26,839 nucleotides of DNA. It comes from an uncultured Eubacteriales bacterium. Lineage in GTDB: Bacteria; Bacillota; Clostridia; Oscillospirales; CAG-272. The first letter of the stretch is position 1, and every line of letters starts with the position of its first letter. A model generated the notes under the pieces. That model was not told where the DNA came from. It searched no databases and was given only the letters and a program-made list of their open reading frames with translations. Shown here piece by piece: positions 22,154 through 26,839 of the stretch. Where the stretch lies: the NCBI GenBank assembly GCA_900546695.1, contig URDX01000026.1, positions 1 to 26,839 of the forward strand, in the 5' to 3' direction. The position numbers and the translations under genes were made by a program.

Positions 22154-23062
22154 TTATGCGCTCGTTGTCTCGGCAGAGGCATCGCCCGATGAGCTGCTTG
22201 CCGATGTGTCTATCTCTACGATAGCGCCGTTCTCAAAATAGCCCCGGAACGTTCTGCCGGAGGGCCATGTGTAGGTGCCGCTGCCGTTCATCTGGTTGTT
22301 TTCAAATTCACCGACGTACTTTTCGCCGTTTGCCCATGTGAACGTGCCGCTGCCCGAACGAACATCATCCTTGTACTCACCCTCGTAAACGTCACCGCTT
22401 GCGTAGGTGTAGGTTCCCGTGCCGCTTTTCAGGTCATCCTTGTATTCGCCCGTGTAGGTAGCGCCGTCAGCCCATGTATATGTGCCGGTGCCGTTCTTGC
22501 GGTTGTCCTTGTATTCGCCCTCATAGCTCGAGCCGTCCGCCCATTTGTAGATGCCCTTGCCTTCCTTTTTGCCGTTGACCAGCTGTCCCTCATAGGTGTC
22601 GCCGTTCGCAAAGGTAAAGGTGCCCGTGCCCGTGACCGCGTCTGCGACGAACTCGCCCTCATAGACGTCGCCGCTCGCATATGTGAGCTTGCCCTTGCCG
22701 TTCTTCTGCAGATCGTGCAGCTCGCCGATATAGACGCTGCCGTCCGAGTACTCGATCTCGCCCGTCTCACTGTTGACGGTCGCGCTCGAGCCGTCGGCAA
22801 AGTAGAGCTTGCCCTTTATCGGCGTGCCCTCGGCATTGACCATGCCGCTGAACTTTATCGAGTCGCCCGCAGCGGAAACGACCTTGAGATAAGGACGGTA
22901 GCCCGCGCGATAGAGACAGAAGAATACTATGATGAGCACGAGCACGGCTGCGCCCGCAATTATGCCTATCTTCATAAAGAGGCTCTTTTTGCCGCCTCCG
23001 ACGCTGCGCGCGGCTCTTGTTTCGCTTTTTTCGGTTCTTTCTTTCTTTTCGGTAGCCTTCAT
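22154..23062 (-). CDS. Membrane-anchored MORN-repeat protein
   Basis: Predicted 302-aa protein. A charged N-terminus (1-30, Lys/Glu-rich) precedes one membrane helix (31-50). The remainder is about seven or eight MORN repeats of about 23 residues, each of the form G-(T/K)-G-x-Y-x-(W/Y)-A-(D/S)-G-x-x-Y-x-G-E-(Y/F). The charge pattern predicts an N-in orientation with the repeat domain outside. It ends in a Ser/Thr/Ala-rich tail (SSSSGDASAETTSA). MORN sheets usually bind partners or lipids; no enzymatic domain is attached. It lies 35 bp downstream of a two-TM gene that follows parB closely, so it seems to be the last gene of the parAB transcript. Confidence 0.9.
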   Translation of the reverse strand: MKATEKKERTEKSETRAARSVGGGKKSLFMKIGIIAGAAVLVLIIVFFCLYRAGYRPYLKVVSAAGDSIKFSGMVNAEGTPIKGKLYFADGSSATVNSETGEIEYSDGSVYIGELHDLQKNGKGKLTYASGDVYEGEFVADAVTGTGTFTFANGDTYEGQLVNGKKEGKGIYKWADGSSYEGEYKDNRKNGTGTYTWADGATYTGEYKDDLKSGTGTYTYASGDVYEGEYKDDVRSGSGTFTWANGEKYVGEFENNQMNGSGTYTWPSGRTFRGYFENGAIVEIDTSASSSSGDASAETTSA

Positions 23063-23097
23063 AGCCTTGTTCTCTCTTTTGACTTATTTTGGTCCTG

Positions 23098-23562
23098 TTA
23101 TGATTTCCACAGAGCGGTGAGCATTTCTATCAGGCTCGGCAGCAGACGCACGAGCGCGACCGCCGCAACCGCAAGCAGTATTATCGACACAGGCAGCAGC
23201 AGGGGATTCTGCTTTCGCTCGCCGTATATCGTCTCCGCCTTTTCGCGGCTCTCCGCGGGCAGCCAGTATACGGTCTCGCCGTTCCGCTCAGCCCGTCCGA
23301 CGAGGCGGGAGAGCAGCCCGCGTTTCTTTTTCAGGGCTGCGCGGACGAATATGTTTTCGTCGACGCCGAGCTCCTTCAGCCCGAGCGCGTTCTCCTCGCT
23401 GTTCGCACCGCGCGCCGTCAGCGCACGTACCGCCGCTCCGACGGCTCTGCCGACGAAGGACGAGGCACATGCCGCCGCGAGCGCACCCGCAAACAGACAT
23501 ATTGTGAGCAGTCCCGCACGGGTAGACGTGAGCGAGGACAGTGCACCGAGAATTCCGTTCAT
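23098..23562 (-). CDS. Two-TM hypothetical protein downstream of parB
   Basis: Predicted 154-aa protein that I do not recognise. A first membrane helix (about 14-38) and a C-terminal helix (about 123-145) flank a basic, helical middle domain with LKKKRGLLSRLVGRAE and NGETVYWLPAESREKAE. The two-ended anchoring suggests the domain sits on the cytoplasmic face. It starts 20 nt after the parB stop, with GGAG about 7 nt before the ATG, so it is very probably co-transcribed with parAB. A longer frame to 23625 overlaps parB and was not used. Confidence 0.8.
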   Translation of the reverse strand: MNGILGALSSLTSTRAGLLTICLFAGALAAACASSFVGRAVGAAVRALTARGANSEENALGLKELGVDENIFVRAALKKKRGLLSRLVGRAERNGETVYWLPAESREKAETIYGERKQNPLLLPVSIILLAVAAVALVRLLPSLIEMLTALWKS

Positions 23563-23581
23563 TATCGTTCTCCGCTGCGGC

Positions 23582-24496
23582 TCAGACGTTGCCCGACTGC
23601 TCGGGACCCTCGCCCGTGCCGTCAAAGAAATCCTCTCCGCAGAGCTTGCGTATCATGCGCTCGAGATCGTCGCTGTCGCGGTACTCGAGCTCGATGTGCT
23701 TCTTTTTGCCGCCTACGATGCGCACGCCGCGCTCGAGGCTGTCCGACATTCTTCTGCACAGCCAGTTCATATACCTGTCCGCTTCGGTCTCCGCGCGGGG
23801 CGGCTTCTTCGCCTCGTTCTGCGCACGGTTGAGCGAGCGTACAAGCTCCTCGGTCGCACGGACCGACAGCCCGCGCGATATTACCGTCTCTGCGGCGGAT
23901 ATTATCCTGTCGTCGTCGCGCAGACCGAGCAGGGCACGCGCGTGTCCCGCGCTGAGTCTGCCGTCCGAGACAGCCTTCATGACCGAGTCGGGCAGGTCGA
24001 GCAGACGTATGGCGTTTGAAACGGCGCTGCGGCTGCGGGAGATCCTTGTCGAGACCTCCTCCTGCGTCAGTCCGTATTCGGTCATCAGGTCGCGGATAGC
24101 CGCAGCCTCTTCTATTGCGTTCAGGTTTTCGCGCTGAATGTTTTCGATTATTGCGAGCTCAAACGCCTTTCGGTCGTCCGCCTCGGTGACTATTGCGGGC
24201 ACCTCGGTAAGTCCCGCCATCTTTGATGCGCGCCAGCGGCGCTCACCTGCGATTATCTGATAGAAGCCGTCTCCCTCAGCACGGACGAGCAGCGGCTGCA
24301 GCACGCCGTTTTCCGCGATGGAGTCCGCGAGCGCCGAAAGCGACTCGGATTCAAACTGCTTTCGCGGCTGATCGGGACGGGGCTCGATGTCGGCGAGGCG
24401 CAGCATCGTAACGCCTTTTCCGCTCTCCTCGGTCGCATTATCGAGAAAAATCGCGTCAAGACCTCTGCCGAGGCCGGTATTCTTATTCTTTGCCAT
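23582..24496 (-). CDS. parB: Chromosome partitioning protein ParB (Spo0J)
   Basis: Predicted 304-aa ParB, usual length. The N-terminal GLGRGLDAIF is the ParA-activating peptide. The CTP-binding domain includes GERRWRA (84-90) and ENIQRENLN (118-126). A helix-turn-helix lies at about 143-165 (LTQEEVSTRISRSRSAVSN) and a dimerisation tail follows at about 245-290. ParB loads at parS sites, slides as a CTP clamp and recruits SMC. It follows parA by 21 nt, with GGGAG before its ATG. No parS consensus was found in the window. Confidence 0.96.
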   Translation of the reverse strand: MAKNKNTGLGRGLDAIFLDNATEESGKGVTMLRLADIEPRPDQPRKQFESESLSALADSIAENGVLQPLLVRAEGDGFYQIIAGERRWRASKMAGLTEVPAIVTEADDRKAFELAIIENIQRENLNAIEEAAAIRDLMTEYGLTQEEVSTRISRSRSAVSNAIRLLDLPDSVMKAVSDGRLSAGHARALLGLRDDDRIISAAETVISRGLSVRATEELVRSLNRAQNEAKKPPRAETEADRYMNWLCRRMSDSLERGVRIVGGKKKHIELEYRDSDDLERMIRKLCGEDFFDGTGEGPEQSGNV

Positions 24497-24517
24497 AGGT
24501 AACTCCCGTCTGTTGCT

Positions 24518-25279
24518 TTATATACGCTCGATCAGCTCTCTTGCCACGCTCAGATACGCCGCGCAGCCCTTTGAATACTTGTCAAAGTAGAGCACGGGCA
24601 TTCCGAAGCCGGGCGCTTCGCTCAGGCGGACATTCCGCATTATCGTAGTCGAGAAGAGCTTTCCCGCATAGTATTTCTTCAGCTCGTCCATGACCTGGAG
24701 CGAGAGGTTCAGTCTGCCGTTGTACATGGTTACGAGTATGCCGGTAATGTCGAGTCCGCGGTTGTACAGACGCTTTACCTGCTTTATTGTCACCATGAGC
24801 TGCGACAGTCCTTCAAGCGCATAATATTCGCACTGCATCGGGATGATAACGCCGTCGCTTGCGGCGAGCGCGTTCATCGTCAGAATGCCGAGCGAGGGGG
24901 GACAGTCGATGAGTATGTAGTCGAACATGTCGCCGATGGGCGAGAGCCCCGTCTTGAGACGGAAGGCGCGATCCTCAGCCGTTACGAGCTCGAACTCCGC
25001 ACCCGCGAGCGAGATGTTTGCGGGCATGATGGAGAGATTTTCGTATACGGTGGGAGTTATGACGCTGTCCGCCCCCGCACGGTTTATAAGCACGTCGTAG
25101 GTCGACAGCTTCATGTTCTTTTTATTTATACCAACTCCGCTTGAGGCGTTGCCCTGCGGATCGGAATCCACGAGAAGCACCTTTTTCCCGAGCGCACCTA
25201 CTGAGGCTGCAAGGTTGACGGCACTCGTTGTCTTTCCGACGCCGCCTTTCTGGTTGGCAAGGGCGATTATCTTTGCCAA
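24518..25279 (-). CDS. parA: Chromosome partitioning ATPase ParA (Soj)
   Basis: Predicted 253-aa ParA/Soj, typical length. The deviant Walker A KGGVGKTT is at residues 11-18 with the signature lysine, Walker A' DSDPQGN follows at about 39-45, and Walker B LIDCPPSLG lies at about 122-130. It binds DNA as an ATP dimer and, with ParB, positions origins and controls initiation. The start codon appears to be TTG (25277-25279), preceded by GAGGA at 6-7 nt. Upstream is a consensus sigma-A promoter overlapping the end of the noc-like gene, so parA can be transcribed independently of it. Confidence 0.96.
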   Translation of the reverse strand: MAKIIALANQKGGVGKTTSAVNLAASVGALGKKVLLVDSDPQGNASSGVGINKKNMKLSTYDVLINRAGADSVITPTVYENLSIMPANISLAGAEFELVTAEDRAFRLKTGLSPIGDMFDYILIDCPPSLGILTMNALAASDGVIIPMQCEYYALEGLSQLMVTIKQVKRLYNRGLDITGILVTMYNGRLNLSLQVMDELKKYYAGKLFSTTIMRNVRLSEAPGFGMPVLYFDKYSKGCAAYLSVARELIERI

Positions 25280-25337
25280 TTCGATTCCTCTTTCCGTTCG
25301 TTATTTGCCGCAGTGCTGCCGCAGCGACACACAACAT

Positions 25338-25366
25338 ATTATATCAGCCCCTGCCTCTCTTGTCAA
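25338..25366 (-). promoter_or_regulatory. Sigma-A promoter of parA
   Basis: On the minus strand TTGACA (25361-25366), 17 nt, TATAAT (25338-25343): a perfect consensus. The -35 overlaps the stop codon of the upstream gene. Confidence 0.88.
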
Positions 25367-26469
25367 TGCTTTTCGCAGACAGACGGTATCGCCCCGACGG
25401 ATGCCGTTCCAGGCGGTGTTATCATTATTTTTATCTCGATGCTTCCGCTGCGGGGAGAAACGCTGCGCTCGCTGCATACCTCCGCACCCGACTGACGTAC
25501 AAGATCAAGCGCGCGGTCGATGGTGTTGTAGAACAGCCGCAGATCGTGCAGCACGAGCTTGCGCCGCCTCCCGCGGCTCCTGCCCGCCGCGCATGCTGAT
25601 GTATCGCCCGCACGGGCGGTCATTGCATGCGTTTCTGCTGCGGCGGCTGTATCTGTGCTTGCGCCCGTACTGCCCGTGTCGCCTGCGGCAATCGTGCCGT
25701 GCTCGGCGAGCATATTGCCCATGTTACCCTCGACGGGGTCTGATACTCCGTCCATGTCGTCGTCGGCTGAAATGCCCCTGAGCTCGCGCAGCTCGGAAAG
25801 GCGCAGCCTGCGGTCAATGTAATCCTCACTGCGGCAGACGCTGAGCCTGTTTTCGATTATGTGACGCAGCGCGGCGCGGCGCTCCTCGGGGTCGCTCAGA
25901 CGCAGCAGCGCACGGGCGTGCCGCTCGGATAAGCGCGCATCGAGTACGGTTTCGCGCTCGTCGGGCGAGAGTCGCAGCAGCCTCAGCTTGTTCGCAACAT
26001 ATGACTGACTCGCCGATAGATGCGCGGCAATCTGCTCCTGCGTCATTCCGTATAGGTCGATAAGCGCGGCTATCGCGCCCGCCTGCTCGAACATGTTCAG
26101 CTCTTCTCGCTGTATGTTTTCTATCAGCGCAAGCTCGGCGGAGGTGCGGTCGTCGACGTTGATGATGATGCACGGCAGCTGTTCCATTCCCGCTTGCATC
26201 GCCGCGCGGTAGCGGCGCTCGCCCGCGATTATCTCGTATTTGACACCCTCCGCGCTCAGCGGCAGCCGACGTACCGAGAGCGGCTGCAGCAGACCGTACC
26301 GCGCAATGCTGTCCGCAAGGCTTCCGATGGCATCCTCGTCAAAGCATCTGCGCGGCTGCGCACGGTTCGGCACGAGCCTGTCCGCACGTATGCGGAATAT
26401 TCTGCCGCCGTCGGGCACAGCGGACGCACTCCGCCCGCTGTCCGTAAACTCCCTTGTAACCGATAACAT
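25363..26469 (-). CDS. noc: Noc-like ParB paralogue
   Basis: Predicted 368-aa second ParB-family protein. A CTP-binding domain holds GERRYRA (83-89) and ENIQREELN, and a helix-turn-helix at about 142-165 differs from that of the adjacent ParB. The order noc-parA-parB is the arrangement seen near oriC in many Clostridia, so a nucleoid-occlusion or related role is likely. It is longer than the roughly 283-aa Bacillus Noc: an Ala/Thr/Gly-rich insert (about 235-303) separates the DNA-binding part from the C-terminal dimerisation domain. The N-terminus (MLSVTREF) lacks the obvious amphipathic membrane-binding helix of Bacillus Noc. The start is supported by GAGAGG 6 nt upstream. Confidence 0.88.
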   Translation of the reverse strand: MLSVTREFTDSGRSASAVPDGGRIFRIRADRLVPNRAQPRRCFDEDAIGSLADSIARYGLLQPLSVRRLPLSAEGVKYEIIAGERRYRAAMQAGMEQLPCIIINVDDRTSAELALIENIQREELNMFEQAGAIAALIDLYGMTQEQIAAHLSASQSYVANKLRLLRLSPDERETVLDARLSERHARALLRLSDPEERRAALRHIIENRLSVCRSEDYIDRRLRLSELRELRGISADDDMDGVSDPVEGNMGNMLAEHGTIAAGDTGSTGASTDTAAAAETHAMTARAGDTSACAAGRSRGRRRKLVLHDLRLFYNTIDRALDLVRQSGAEVCSERSVSPRSGSIEIKIMITPPGTASVGAIPSVCEKH

Positions 26470-26592
26470 ATTTTCCTCTCCCCTTTACTTTTTTCGGTCA
26501 TTGTTCGGGATAATTGTTTTTTTGGTTTGCAGTGTCGGACTTGATTGCCCGACATTGCAATGCTCTCCCCGCAGATCCTTCCGCGGGGCTTA

Positions 26593-26598
26593 ATTATA
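26593..26598 (-). promoter_or_regulatory. -10 element of noc
   Basis: TATAAT on the minus strand, about 124 nt before the ATG. The hexamer 17 nt upstream (ATAAAC, 26616-26621) is a poor -35 and lies within a Noc-binding-site-like sequence. Confidence 0.45.
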
Positions 26599-26771
26599 TC
26601 CCAAAGCTGCCCGTAGTTTATCGGGAAATATGGGAGCAAATAAAATTTTGTTTTGTAACAATCGGTCGCGAACTGAAAAACAAAGCACAGTGACGGCGAG
26701 GTACGGAGAACCGGGGCGCGGGAAAGGGAAATGCGTGGGGACGCGAGGGGACGCGAGGAGAACGCGGCCTT

Positions 26772-26801
26772 TTGAAAAAGGCCTGGCGAAAACTTTATAA
26801 T
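26772..26801 (+). promoter_or_regulatory. Possible rightward promoter at window end
   Basis: TTGAAA (26772-26777), 18 nt, TATAAT (26796-26801). No gene is seen downstream before the end, so it may be chance or part of a palindromic repeat. Confidence 0.35.
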
Positions 26802-26839
26802 AGGGAGTCTTTCTCGGGCAGAGCAGCGGGACGATTGCG

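Larger units (their letters stand above)
26470..26839. other. Non-coding region upstream of noc to window end
   Basis: 370 bp without a supported gene. In noc's direction it holds a TATAAT at 26593-26598, a 6-bp hairpin at 26567-26588, and a 10-bp hairpin with one mismatch at 26529-26558. To the right are a GGGACGCGAG direct repeat (about 26738-26760), the short palindrome GGCCTTT/AAAGGCC near 26767-26782, and a promoter-like pair on the plus strand. No rsmG or mnmG end is visible before the window stops. Confidence 0.6.

Overview
The window looks like a chromosomal segment of a moderately high-GC, strictly anaerobic, spore-lineage member of the Clostridia, probably Oscillospiraceae/Ruminococcaceae-like. 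I infer this from a nearly complete spoIIIA sporulation operon, an oxygen-sensitive class III ribonucleotide reductase as the only RNR seen, GGAGG-type ribosome binding sites, sigma-A promoters, and a noc-parA-parB cluster of the kind that sits near oriC in Firmicutes. The strong codon bias creates many long antisense ORFs, which were left out. No complete mobile element, rRNA or CRISPR array was seen. The window is bounded by non-coding, palindrome-rich sequence at both ends.

Layout, left to right. 1-234: cluster of palindromes. 235-1930: LysR regulator divergent from a DUF1275/YoaK-like membrane protein, with back-to-back promoters. 2304-5280 (minus): two-gene ABC exporter (ATPase then FtsX-type permease) behind a leader of about 545 nt carrying a twin palindromic operator, a 17-bp hairpin and degenerate 22-bp repeats. 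5963-9433 (minus): class III RNR nrdD with a fused C-terminal redoxin domain, then a thioredoxin-reductase-like flavoprotein. A consensus promoter and two NrdR boxes three helical turns apart precede nrdD. 9746-14977 (plus): spoIIIAA, AB, AC, AD, AE, AF and AG behind a sigma-E-like promoter. The gaps are unusually wide and spoIIIAH is missing. 15275-16110: secG (minus) divergent from tRNA-Ser(UGA). 16571-18573 (plus): two lipoproteins of unknown function. 18763-20489 (minus): GGGtGRT protein and a NifU-like scaffold, a conserved uncharacterised pair with its own promoter. 20842-21963 (minus): family 4-type glycosyltransferase. 22154-26469 (minus): noc-like parB paralogue, parA, parB, a two-TM protein and a membrane-anchored MORN-repeat protein.

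How genes work together. NrdD, its fused redoxin and the adjacent TrxB-like protein look like a self-contained electron chain for dNTP synthesis. TrxB lacks the usual NADPH-phosphate motif, so its electron donor may not be NADPH. SpoIIIAA-AG form the mother-cell half of the forespore feeding channel. Noc/ParA/ParB handle origin segregation and may be co-transcribed with two envelope proteins. The most promising uncharacterised biology is the GGGtGRT/NifU-like pair, the NrdD-redoxin/TrxB module, and the ABC exporter leader with its paired operators.
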